Shown piece after piece: positions 31,952-40,428 of a stretch of 64,000 bases of DNA. Each line of letters opens with the position of its first letter. Within the stretch, counting starts at the first letter, position 1. The position numbers were made by a program, and so were the translations under genes. Origin of the DNA: Aliamphritea spongicola (GTDB lineage: Bacteria > Pseudomonadota > Gammaproteobacteria > Pseudomonadales > Balneatricaceae); assembly GCA_024347235.1 (NCBI GenBank), contig AP025283.1, positions 310,001-374,000 of the forward strand. Direction: 5' to 3'. The notes under the pieces were generated by a model that was not told the origin of the DNA, searched no databases, and saw only the letters and a list, made by a program, of their open reading frames with translations.

Positions 31952-33496
31952 ATGAATTCAAATAATAATATACGCCCATCCCGTAACAGTCGCCGACGCC
32001 GTCAGGTTCGACAGGAAGCTGCCCCTCAGCCGGCTGCTGCATATATTCAGCGCAATATTCCCCATTACAATTTGCTGAGTGATGAGGGGCTGGAAGCCAT
32101 TGAGCATCATGCGGAAATTATCCTGCATGAGTTCGGTATTCAGTTCCGGGATGATCCGGAAACGGTGCGGTTATTTGTGGAAGCCGGTGCTGAAGCGAAA
32201 GGGGATATTGTGCATTTTCCTCCGGGGCTGATCCGCAAGCTGATTGCCACCGCACCCGCTGAGTTTACCCAGCACGCCCGTAATCCGGCCCGTACTGTGC
32301 AGATCGGCGGGAATAATACGGTGCTGGTGCCGGCCTACGGCTCGCCATTTGTGTATGACCTGGAGAAAGGCCGTCGCTACGGATCACTGGAGGATTTTCA
32401 GAACCTGGTGAAGCTGGCCTATATGAACCCGTATCTGCATCACAGCGGCGGTACGATTTGTGAGCCGGTGGATGTGCCAGTGAATAAGCGTCATCTTGAT
32501 ATGCTTTACAGCCATATGCGTTATTCAGATAAAGCGTATCTTGGTTCAATTACCTCGCCGGAACGGGCGGCAGATTCAATAGAGATGTCAAAGATTCTGT
32601 TTGGCGATGATTTTGTGGATAACAACTGTGTGGTGATGGGCAATATTAACGCCACTTCACCACTGGTGTTTGACGGCGATGTTACCCGGGTAATCCGTAC
32701 CTATGCCGCTGCCGGGCAGGGTATGGTGATATGTCCGTTTGTGCTGGGCGGGGCGATGGGGCCGGTAACACCGGCGGGTGCGGTTGCTCAGGCGCATGCA
32801 GAGTCGCTGATTGGCGTCGCCCTGACTCAGATTGTCCGTCCGGGAGCGCCGGTGATTTACGGTAACTTCCTGACCACCATGTCATTACGTAACGGTTCGC
32901 CGACCTTTGGTCAGCCGGAAGCCAGCCTGGCGTATTTTGCCATTGGTCAGCTGGCCCGCCGGGCGGGTTTACCTTTGCGTTGCGGCGGTTCGTTTACGTC
33001 ATCCAAGGTATCTGATTTTCAGGCCGGGCAGGAAAGTGCGGATGCACTGATGCCAGCGCTGCTCTCCGGTGCCAACTTTGTGCTGCATTCGGCAGGCTGG
33101 CTGGAAGGTGGCCTGACCATGGGCTTTGAGAAATTTATGCTGGATGCCAACCGGCTGGGCATGATGGCGAAGATGATGGGCGGTATGGCGCTGGATGAGA
33201 ATGCCTTTGCGCTGGATTCGTACCGTCAGCGTACCGAGCATAATGAACACTTCCTGGGTACTGCCCATACCATGGCCAACTATACGGATGTGTTTTATGA
33301 GTCGAATACGGCAGATGCCAATTCTTTTGAACAGTGGGAAATAGAAGGCAGTAAAACCGCCGAGCAGCGTGCCCATGAGCTGTTTAAGAAGCAACTGAGC
33401 GAATATCAGGCACCGGAGATTGATCCGGCGGTGGATGAGGCGTTGCAGGCTTATATTGCTACCAAGAAAGAGTCGATGCCGGACCGCTGGTATTGA
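31952..33496 (+). CDS. Trimethylamine methyltransferase-family protein, non-pyrrolysine (MttB/MtgB superfamily)
   Basis: An intact 514-residue COG5598-type protein. A basic leader (RNSRRRRQVRQ) is followed by YIQRNIPHYNLLSDEGL, then the barrel with ILHEFGIQFRDDPE, HHSGGTICEPVDVP, LGGAMGPVTPAGAVAQAHAE and LRCGGSFTSSKVSDFQAGQES. There is no in-frame amber codon, so it is not the pyrrolysine trimethylamine enzyme. Relatives without pyrrolysine include glycine-betaine:corrinoid methyltransferase MtgB, which needs a corrinoid protein and a second methyltransferase; neither is in this window. It lies between a LysR gene and purine salvage. A quaternary amine substrate is plausible given the sarcosine/serine genes elsewhere, but not shown. 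Confidence 0.88.
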   Translation: MNSNNNIRPSRNSRRRRQVRQEAAPQPAAAYIQRNIPHYNLLSDEGLEAIEHHAEIILHEFGIQFRDDPETVRLFVEAGAEAKGDIVHFPPGLIRKLIATAPAEFTQHARNPARTVQIGGNNTVLVPAYGSPFVYDLEKGRRYGSLEDFQNLVKLAYMNPYLHHSGGTICEPVDVPVNKRHLDMLYSHMRYSDKAYLGSITSPERAADSIEMSKILFGDDFVDNNCVVMGNINATSPLVFDGDVTRVIRTYAAAGQGMVICPFVLGGAMGPVTPAGAVAQAHAESLIGVALTQIVRPGAPVIYGNFLTTMSLRNGSPTFGQPEASLAYFAIGQLARRAGLPLRCGGSFTSSKVSDFQAGQESADALMPALLSGANFVLHSAGWLEGGLTMGFEKFMLDANRLGMMAKMMGGMALDENAFALDSYRQRTEHNEHFLGTAHTMANYTDVFYESNTADANSFEQWEIEGSKTAEQRAHELFKKQLSEYQAPEIDPAVDEALQAYIATKKESMPDRWY

Positions 33497-33525
33497 GCAG
33501 GTTGTGGGGATAACAAACGGGCATA

Positions 33526-33557
33526 AAAAGGCTGATCCGGTAACGGCTCAGCCTTTT
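33526..33557. terminator. Bidirectional terminator between mttB-like and hpt genes
   Basis: AAAAGGCTGA-tccggtaacggc-TCAGCCTTTT lies between two convergent genes and has A/T tracts on both sides. Confidence 0.85.
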
Positions 33558-33578
33558 CTAATATCGCGGTTGCGAAAA

Positions 33579-34144
33579 TTACATGCCGTATTCTTCGTAG
33601 ATCTCTTTCAGACCTGGCTTATTGGCAATGGCTTCTTCGCGGGTTAGGCCCTGAAGCTCGTGCGGGAATACCAGCCAGTCAGAAGATTCGTGGATGAAGT
33701 AATCCGGAACCAGACCGTCAGTCTTGTTATTCGCCGGCTTGTACCATGGGGTAGCAATGCGGATGTCGTGTGGCGTGTTCAGACGGGCTTTTTCTTTCAG
33801 CGTCTTGATCACAGCTTCAACACTCAGACCGGTATCAAATACATCATCGACAATCAGCAGTGAGTCCGGGGCATTCACGTTACGGATCAGGTAATCCAGA
33901 CCGTGTACGCGGACTTCTTTAGCACGGGAATCGATGCCGGTGTAAGACGAGGTACGGATCGAAATATGGTCGGTTTTTACATCCAGGGTTTCCAGCAGTT
34001 CCTGTACGGCGATGCCCACAGGTGTACCCCACGCCAAACACCGACGATGAAGTCAGGACGGAAACCACTGTTGTACACCTCAATTGCCAGACGGAATGAA
34101 TCTTCCAGCAGCTCCTGAGCGCTTAAATATACTTTGTTAACCAT
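33579..34144 (-). CDS. hpt: Hypoxanthine phosphoribosyltransferase-type enzyme (one frame break)
   Basis: Purine salvage transferase, 188 residues after repair. It begins MVNKVYLSAQELLEDSF with RPDFIVGVWRGG, and the PRPP-binding loop LLIVDDVFDTGLS (about residues 97-109) is diagnostic. The frame is lost at the C4 of 34027-34030 (one G missing on the coding strand), which hides the first 38 residues; WRGGTPVGIAVQ is the restored reading. ATG 34144. It is divergent from a purine permease, forming an import-plus-salvage pair. Guanine or xanthine may also be used. Confidence 0.88.
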
Positions 34145-34557
34145 AATCGGGCCTATCTTCTGCTGACCGGGGATCTTCCCGGTGCCGCTGAATTTTTAAG
34201 TGGGGTTCTGCCAGAGTCAATTCTGCCCGGCGTCTGTTAATCAGATGCCGTTACTGAGACCAGTAAAGGAAGAGCGTCGCTTCAGGCGTGAACAAATACG
34301 ACATTATAGTGAATAACCTTTGCGCTGTAAGCTTGATGTGGGCAGTTTTTGTATTTTTACCATCTGGTATGACCAACAGTCTTGTATCTCGAAAGCACTC
34401 CCTATAGCCTTAGCCGCTTTTTCGGGCAGTGCTTTTGGGGCGGGTAAAAATAACCATAAAACCGGCTGCAAACTGACGGCAATAACAATAATCAGCCTTA
34501 AGCGACACCATTCACCGCGACGATAAAATTTTCCATTTCTGAGAAGGATGACTGAGC
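34145..34557. other. 413-bp divergent promoter region between hpt and the purine permease
   Basis: No gene visible. The stretch must hold both promoters. I looked for a purine-riboswitch core and saw none. AGAAGGA near 34541-34547 is the probable ribosome-binding site for the permease. Confidence 0.5.
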
Positions 34558-35853
34558 ATGCAAGCTCTGATGAGTTATTTCAAAATCGCTGAACGTGGCA
34601 GCGATATTAAAACCGAGATCCGGGCGGGTATTACCACCTTCCTGACCATGTCTTATATTCTGTTTGTAAACCCGCAGATCCTCAGTCTGGCGGGCATGCC
34701 TGCTAACGACGTAGCGATTGCGACGGCGCTGGCAGCGGCAATTGCCACCATGATCATGGGTATCTTTGCGAACTTCCCGTTTGCACTGGCACCGGGCATG
34801 GGCCTGAATGCTTACTTCACCTTCGGGGTGGTAAAAGGCATGGGCGTTGACTGGCAGATCGCGCTGGTGGCGGTTTTCCTGGAAGGTCTGATCTTTATGG
34901 CACTGGCAATGACCGGTGTACGTACCAAACTGATCAATGCAATTCCCCAGTGCATTAAGATTGCGACCATGACCGGTATCGGCCTGTTTCTGGCCATTAT
35001 CGGTTTTCAGGGTGCGCAGCTGACGGTTGACCACCCGGCAACACTGGTAACCCTGGGTAACCTGCATGATCCGGGGTGCTGCTGGCGCTGGCGGGTATTG
35101 TGCTGATTTCTGCACTGATGATCCGTGAAGTGAAAGGCGCGATTCTGATCGGAATCGTGACAGTTACCCTGATTGCATGGTTTACCGGTCTGGCACCTGC
35201 CCGGAAAGCATTGTGGCAATGCCATCCCTGCCGAAAGAAACCTTCATGGCGCTGGATTTCTCCCAGATCTTTAATGCCACGCTGATCACTGTAGTGATCG
35301 CCTTCCTGTTTGTGGATATCTTCGATACCGCCGGTACCCTGATGGGCGTTGGCCGTCTGGGGGCTTCCTGAACCTTAAAGGTGAGCTGCCGGGCGCAGAC
35401 CGTGCCTTTATGGCGGATGCCACCGGTACCACTGCCGGTGCATTAGTGGGAACCAGCACCGTAACCACTTACATTGAGTCGGCTACCGGTATTGAAGAAG
35501 GTGGCCGTACCGGTCTGACCGCGGTGGTTGTGTCCATTCTGTTCCTGTTGTCACTGTTCTTCACGCCGCTGTTTACGGCTGTACCGGCGCTGGCAACGGC
35601 CCCGGCACTGATTGTGGTGGGTGCGATGATGATGTCTGCCGCCCGTGAAATGGACTGGACCAAGCTGGAAGATGGTGTTCCGGCTTTCCTGACCATCATT
35701 GCGATGCCGTTCACTTACTCTATTGCCCACGGTATCACCCTGGGTGTGATTTCCTTTGTGCTGATCCGGATTCTGACCGGCAAGCTGAACGAGATCCATC
35801 CGCTGATGTGGGGTCTGGCGGTTGCGCTGGTTGCCTACCACGGGTTTATGTAA
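34558..35853 (+). CDS. NCS2-family purine permease, AzgA/GhxP-like (three frame breaks)
   Basis: Nucleobase:cation symporter with about 12-14 membrane segments, 432 residues after repair. It starts FKIAERGSDIKTEIRAGITTFLTMSYILFVNP, diagnostic of the AzgA-type guanine/hypoxanthine/adenine branch, with FALAPGMGLNAYF (about 80) and FLFVDIFDTAGTLMGV (about 258). DATGTTAGALVGTSTVTTYIESATGI is the conserved C-half motif. Losses at 35073-35076 (G), 35200-35202 (C) and 35359-35363 (G) are repaired to DPGVLLALAG, GLAPAPESIVAMP and GRLGGFLNLKGE. It is divergent from hpt. Confidence 0.92.
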
Positions 35854-35868
35854 GCCGTTGAGTGATAT

Positions 35869-35897
35869 AAAAATCCCCGCTGTTGCGGGGATTTTTT
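35869..35897 (+). terminator. Terminator after the purine permease
   Basis: AAAAATCCCCGC-tgtt-GCGGGGATTTTTT, a strong hairpin with T run 15 bases after the stop; the next genes are convergent. Confidence 0.92.
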
Positions 35898-35927
35898 GCT
35901 TTTAACAGCGCTTGTAAAGAGCGCCTT

Positions 35928-36161
35928 TTAATAGGGCAGGGAAGAGCTGATCAGGTCGAGACGGATGCGGCGCTTTTCGCCGTCCGGTGTATCGGCGATC
36001 AGGTATTCTTCGCTGTTACTGATTTCAATGTCCATGAAGCGGAGCGTTTCGATGTGTTCTCCGGCATCATCATGCCAACTGACGATGTGTTCAGCCTGGC
36101 GCATGCAGGCCAGTTCATAACCGTCGTGCAGTTCACACTGAATGGGTTGATAGTCTTTCAT
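35928..36161 (-). CDS. rof: Rho-binding antiterminator, Rof/YaeO-like
   Basis: A 77-residue protein starting MKDYQPIQCELHDGYELACM, matching the Rof pattern (YxPIxCxxHDxLE), then a beta-rich body and RIRLDLISS near the end. Rof binds Rho and inhibits termination. It is a single small gene next to dodecin; the two may share a transcript (35-bp gap). Intact. The assignment rests on the N-terminal motif and size. Confidence 0.8.
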   Translation of the reverse strand: MKDYQPIQCELHDGYELACMRQAEHIVSWHDDAGEHIETLRFMDIEISNSEEYLIADTPDGEKRRIRLDLISSSLPY

Positions 36162-36196
36162 AGTGTTCCTTAGCCGGTCTTGTCAGAGAGCCGGGC

Positions 36197-36400
36197 TCAG
36201 AGGCGGTAGCCTACTTTGAGGGTTACCTGATAGTGGCCGACCTTGCCGCCAACGATATGGCCGCGGGTTTCGGTGACTTCAAACCAGTCCAGATGGGTGA
36301 GGGTTTTGTTACATTCGGCCAGCGCGTTTTCAATGGCGTCTTCAATGCTGGTTTTGGACGAGCCGACAATTTCTACTTTCTTATATACATGATCAGACAT
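36197..36400 (-). CDS. Dodecin (flavin-binding)
   Basis: A 67-residue small flavin-storage protein forming dodecamers. The sequence [22 protein letters not shown], the segment [15 protein letters not shown] with the flavin-stacking Trp, and [15 protein letters not shown] are family-typical from end to end. Intact; ATG 36400 with GAGGAGACA upstream. Confidence 0.95.
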   Translation of the reverse strand: MSDHVYKKVEIVGSSKTSIEDAIENALAECNKTLTHLDWFEVTETRGHIVGGKVGHYQVTLKVGYRL

Positions 36401-36537
36401 CTGTGTCTCCTCAGGTCAGGGAATCTCGGAAAACCTGATCTCAGTGTACGCAGAATTTCACGTTATAGGCAATTGGCGGATGAATAAAGGCGGCCCCCGC
36501 TGCCTGGCTGGGGGAATGGCAGGGAGCCGCAGACCGG

Positions 36538-37638
36538 TCAGACGACCATGTCAACCTGCTGGACCGAGCCGGAACCTCCCGCTTCTGTCAGATAAAAGCC
36601 GGTGGCCCGAACCCGGCCATTGGTCTGGTTATCACTGCCTTTAATGTCGAACGGGGTTTCGGCAGATCCCAGATAAATCGCGCCGATGCCCCGATCAGCC
36701 AGTGACTCTAGCTTGTCTTCAGTGGTGGTTTTGGTCCACAGCTGGAGGCTGTCGAAGATACTGTCGTTTTCATCGATGTAGCCGTTGCCGTCTTCATCGT
36801 ACTGGGCGAGATCGGCAAAACCGTCGCCACTGCGTGCGCCGAACAGTTCGCTGCCGTCGTTAATCACGCCGTCGTTGTTTTTATCCAGGGCCAGCATGGC
36901 GCTGTTGCCGTTCAGGTAGCTGATCAGTTCAGCGTCGCCGTCGGTGTCCAGGTCAAAGCTGTATTTCTCATCACTCAGGTCGGCGGCTTCCCCTGGAAGT
37001 TAATGATCAGCGGGTCAGCGAAGGTGACTTCTTTGGTCATTTCGAATTCCCGGGTTTCGGTGTAGCTGCGTTCCATCTTCAGTTGCATGGAAAGATCAAA
37101 TTCACGGCCGTCGGCGGTTCTGACGATGCCGCAGCTGGAGAACTCCGTGCATTCATATTCAGACACGGTTTCTTTCATTTTGACCGTGACCTCAAGTTTG
37201 GCAGGCTGAATTTCTGGGGATTGTGGCGTTTCTCCGGCGTTTGCCTGCTGGATCTGACCAATCAGTGCCATGATGCTGCTGTTGTCTGTAGTGGCCGTAA
37301 CCCGCTGGCCACTGACGGCCTGTAACAAACCCTGAAACAGGCGGTCGTGGGTCAGCTGTTGCTGGTCAGTAATCTGCTGTTGTTCCGCCGTGTCGCGAAA
37401 GCGGAAGCCTTCGTCGGTCATAATCAGAATGGACGGGGTAGTATTCTGTCCGTCGTCTTCCGTCTGGCTGTTATCAGTTGTCTGGGAAGTATTGGCCAGA
37501 TCGCCCGGCTCAAAATAGTCTTTGGCATCGAGAAAAATTTACCGAACTGCAAGCCGCTGGTCAGTGATGCGCTGAAGCTGCGGGATTCGGTCTTTCATGA
37601 CTTGCACTCAGATTGATGTAACTGGTGTCGATGATCAT
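36538..37638 (-). CDS. Hypothetical protein with calcium-binding DxDxDG loops (three frame breaks)
   Basis: After repair (losses at 37593-37595, 37533-37537 and 36990-36993) this is one acidic, Gln/Thr-rich protein of 367 residues starting MIIDTSYINLSASHEKTESR with GGAG 7 bases ahead. Residues 1-200 are low-complexity and helical (DTAEQQQITDQQQLTHDR). The C-terminal third has EF-hand/dockerin-like loops: SFDLDTDGDAEL, ALDKNNDGVINDGSELFG and QYDEDGNGYIDENDSIF. No signal peptide or membrane segment. Proteins of this layout occur in many gammaproteobacteria without known function. A calcium-responsive role is inferred only from the loops. Confidence 0.75.
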
Positions 37639-38546
37639 TGTCATACTCCGTGTCGTGCTGAAAATAGCACCCGTCCCGGTCGTCGCTGTCAGCCTTTGCA
37701 GGTCACCTTTACTCCATGGTTTCCTTATTTAGCGCGCAGGTTCCCCTGTGCCATCAGACTGAGCGGATAGCGGAAAACTGTCTGCAGGCCAGACGCCGGA
37801 CGAGCATACCCCTGGGAAACGGAATCGGTGCCGGCCGTTTGCCGACAGATTCAACTGTTCCCATTTCTTCGGGCAAAGGGGGCTGTGACATCTGATAACG
37901 CAGATACCCCGGCTCGAAACTGTGCACTGAAAATTACAACTGGCGCGTGGCGTGCTGCTGCAGTCAGTTTTCTGGCTGCAAGGAGGCACCTGCCTGTCTG
38001 AGCGGTAAGTCTTTAAAACTTACCTGTAGTGGCCTAATGCGTTGATTTTCAATGTTTTATAGCTGCTTCTGTAAAAACGTCGTAATGCTTACTCCTGTGT
38101 GGATAACCTGTGCCGGCTGATAGCCCAACTGTCGGCGTCGCCTGTAGCTGCCGTTAGTTCGTTCATTTCAACCGGCCGTGCAGGTCGAAGTTAAAAACTG
38201 GCAAAAGGAATAAAGCAAAAAGCGGGCCTAAAACGAAAATTCTGTTATGCAAGAAAAATTTCTTATCGTGAAAACGAAAACAGGCGGGGATAAAACAGGG
38301 GTTCTGGATCCAGTAAGGTCGATAAGTTGGCCTTATCTGTGTCGATATTTGTCTAAAATGCGGCGATATTACGCACTTTTGCCCAGGGGATTCCGTTAGT
38401 CTGTAGGCTGGCGCTATTCGCTATATGACGTTTGGTATTAGTCGCGCCGGTACAAAAATATACATTTTTGTTTACGACGCTTGCCTTTTAAAAGTCTTAA
38501 GGCAGCATCGTGAAAAATAATTACAAATTTCACGAAGAGCATAACA
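37639..38546. other. 908-bp gap before the aminotransferase; no convincing gene
   Basis: An 86-codon open frame on the minus strand (37729-37989) is Ser/Cys/Pro-rich with no family look. From about 38200 the DNA becomes A-rich and contains dyads: GATAAG-ttggc-CTTATC (near 38321) and ACAAAAAT-atac-ATTTTTGT (38452-38471), about 75 bases ahead of the aminotransferase start. The latter is a candidate operator. Confidence 0.5.
38452..38471. promoter_or_regulatory. Palindrome upstream of the aminotransferase operon
   Basis: ACAAAAAT-atac-ATTTTTGT, 8-bp perfect arms with a 4-bp spacer, in the A/T-rich region upstream of the start at 38547. It may be a transcription-factor site. No regulator gene lies adjacent to the operon. 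Confidence 0.4.
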
Positions 38547-39674
38547 ATGACTAATATTTCATCTCCTGTGGATCCTAACGGTCTGCTTGAATATTCCGTG
38601 GTTTATACCGACCGTTCCCTGAACCACATGTCCAAATCTTTCCAGAGCGTGATGAACGATATTTCCCGCACTCTGAAATCTGTTTATCAGGCTGACGCTG
38701 TTGCTGTGGTACCCGGTAGTGGTACGTTCGGTATGGAAGCGGTTGCCCGCCAGTTTGCTAACAACAAGAAAGCGCTGGTTATCCGTAACGGTTGGTTCAG
38801 CTTCCGCTGGACTCAGATTTTTGAAATGGCTGACCTGCCATCCAGCTGTACAGTAATGAAAGCCCGTCAGACTGAAGAAGGTAGCCAGGCGCCTTTCGCA
38901 CCGGCACCGATCGATGAAGTTGTGGCTGCAATTCATGCTGAAAAACCGGATGTTGTGTTTGCACCTCATGTAGAAACCTCTTCTGGCATGATCCTGCCGT
39001 CTGATTACATTCAGGCTGTTGCTGAAGCCGTTCATGCGGTTGGCGGCCTGTTCGTACTGGACTGCATTGCTTCCGGTGCGATCTGGGTAGACATGAAAGC
39101 CCACGGTGTTGATGTACTGATCAGCGCACCACAGAAAGGCTGGAGCGGTTCTCCTTGCTGCGGTCTGGTGATGATGAACGAGCGCGCCCTGGCTGTCCTG
39201 GAAACCACTGAAAGCAACAGCTTTGCCTGTGACCTGAAAAAGTGGCTGCAAATCATGAATGCCTACGAAGGTGGTGCACACGCGTATCACGCGACCATGC
39301 CAACCGATTCACTGGCCAGCTTTGCCCAGGTGATGAAGGAAACCGAAGAATACGGTTTTGATAAAGTCTGTGCTGCTCAGCAGGAGCTGGGTGACAAGAT
39401 CCGTGCACTGCTGGTCAGCAAAGGCATTAAGAGTGTTGCTGCTGAAGGCTTCCAGGCACCGGGTGTTGTGGTTAGCTATACCGGTGATGCCGGATTCCAG
39501 AATGGCAGCAAGTTTGCTGCTGAAGGTATGCAGATCGCTGCGGGCGTACCCCTGCAGTGTGATGAACCGGCAGATTTCCAGACGTTCCGTCTGGGGCTGT
39601 TCGGTCTGGATAAGCTGTACGATGTTGATGCAGCTGTTGCCAAGTTTGAGCAAACTCTGGAGAGAGTTCTGTAA
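38547..39674 (+). CDS. Class V PLP aminotransferase (alanine/serine-glyoxylate type)
   Basis: An intact 375-residue fold-type I, class V aminotransferase. VPGSGTFGMEAVARQF (about 56-71) is the cofactor-phosphate region, FVLDCIASGAIWVDMKAHGVDVLISAPQKGWSG (about 170-202) carries the PLP Asp and Schiff-base Lys, and QTFRLGLFG near the C-terminus holds the carboxylate-binding Arg. It is close to alanine-glyoxylate and serine-glyoxylate aminotransferases. It leads a set of GlcG-like protein, glyA2, sdaA and ETF-QO, so glyoxylate/glycine/serine interconversion is the best inference. The aspartate-glyoxylate type (BhcA) is an alternative. Codon use suggests high expression. Confidence 0.88.
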   Translation: MTNISSPVDPNGLLEYSVVYTDRSLNHMSKSFQSVMNDISRTLKSVYQADAVAVVPGSGTFGMEAVARQFANNKKALVIRNGWFSFRWTQIFEMADLPSSCTVMKARQTEEGSQAPFAPAPIDEVVAAIHAEKPDVVFAPHVETSSGMILPSDYIQAVAEAVHAVGGLFVLDCIASGAIWVDMKAHGVDVLISAPQKGWSGSPCCGLVMMNERALAVLETTESNSFACDLKKWLQIMNAYEGGAHAYHATMPTDSLASFAQVMKETEEYGFDKVCAAQQELGDKIRALLVSKGIKSVAAEGFQAPGVVVSYTGDAGFQNGSKFAAEGMQIAAGVPLQCDEPADFQTFRLGLFGLDKLYDVDAAVAKFEQTLERVL

Positions 39675-39699
39675 AGAACTGGAGTTTGTTCTACCGTCG

Positions 39700-39755
39700 C
39701 GGCGCTCATAGCTGAGCGCTCCGGGCACCTGCGGTGATCCCGCAGGCAGGCCCGG
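39700..39755 (+). promoter_or_regulatory. Two adjacent hairpins after the aminotransferase gene
   Basis: GCGCTCA-tagc-TGAGCGC (39700-39717), then CCTGCGG-tgatc-CCGCAGG (39728-39746) enclosed by CCGGGC/GCCCGG. No T run follows, so this is not a standard terminator. It could be a processing or mRNA-stability element separating the aminotransferase from downstream genes. Confidence 0.45.
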
Positions 39756-39917
39756 GAATCAGCGTTTTGTCACGCATTGCGGAATCTGCCGGTAGGTTAC
39801 AACTGGTACGCAGATTTCATATTAGGGCACCGAAAAATAACAAATGTAGTGAAAAACGATACCGGACGTCAAAACCCGGCTATGATGTTTTTCAAACAAA
39901 CTTAAATGGTGAATCAA

Positions 39918-40343
39918 ATGAGAATGATGCCGAAGCTGACGTTGCAAGATGCGCAACTGATCATGCAAGCCTGCGTTGCAAAAGCAGAAGAAATTAACGT
40001 TGATATGGATATTGCCATCACTGATGACAGTGGCAACCTGCTGATGTTCCAGCGCATGGATAATGCCCGCATCACCAGTATCGATATTTCTATGGGTAAG
40101 TCTTTTACCGCCTCCGCCGCCCGTAAATCCACCCGTGAATACGGTGAAGTAAGTGTGCCGGGTAAACCTGCGTTCGGTATCAATACCAGTAACCAGGGCC
40201 GTTTTTCCATTGTTGCCGGCGGTGTACCGATTTTTGCCGGTGAGCACATTGTTGGCGGTGTGGGCTGCAGTTCCGGCACCCCGGATCAGGATGAAATCGT
40301 TTCCCAGGCCGGTGTGGACGCGTTTCTTGCGTCACTGAAGTAA
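39918..40343 (+). CDS. GlcG/HbpS-family protein
   Basis: A small protein of about 141 residues: LTLQDAQLIMQACVAKAEE, then VDMDIAITDDSGNLLMFQRMDNA, SFTASAARKSTREYG and VAGGVPIFAGEHIVGGVGCSSG, all typical of the GlcG/HbpS (DUF336) family. Relatives bind heme, or occur beside glycolate, diol and C2/C3 catabolic genes with an unclear role. GGTGA lies 5 bases before ATG 39918; an in-frame ATG at 39906 is the alternative. It sits between the aminotransferase and glyA2. Confidence 0.88.
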   Translation: MRMMPKLTLQDAQLIMQACVAKAEEINVDMDIAITDDSGNLLMFQRMDNARITSIDISMGKSFTASAARKSTREYGEVSVPGKPAFGINTSNQGRFSIVAGGVPIFAGEHIVGGVGCSSGTPDQDEIVSQAGVDAFLASLK

Positions 40344-40428
40344 TCCCTTTTTGAATTGATTCCGGGCCCGGTTTTGCCGGGCTCGTTTAGTTGCCGGTGT
40401 CTGTTTATCGGCAAGAGGTAAGAAGAAT

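Noticed and set aside
31952-33496. Pyrrolysine-containing trimethylamine methyltransferase
   Set aside because: The frame has no internal amber codon across 514 residues, so it belongs to the non-pyrrolysine group.
34498-35115. 205-codon minus-strand frame opposite the purine permease
   Set aside because: His/Gln/Arg-rich antisense of a clear NCS2 permease; no independent support.
37729-37989. Minus-strand 86-codon open frame as a gene
   Set aside because: Ser/Cys/Pro-rich, no ribosome-binding site, no family resemblance, and surrounded by non-coding DNA.
38452-38471. Insertion-sequence end or attachment site at the palindrome upstream of the aminotransferase
   Set aside because: No transposase, target-site duplication or integrase is nearby; a regulatory dyad is simpler.
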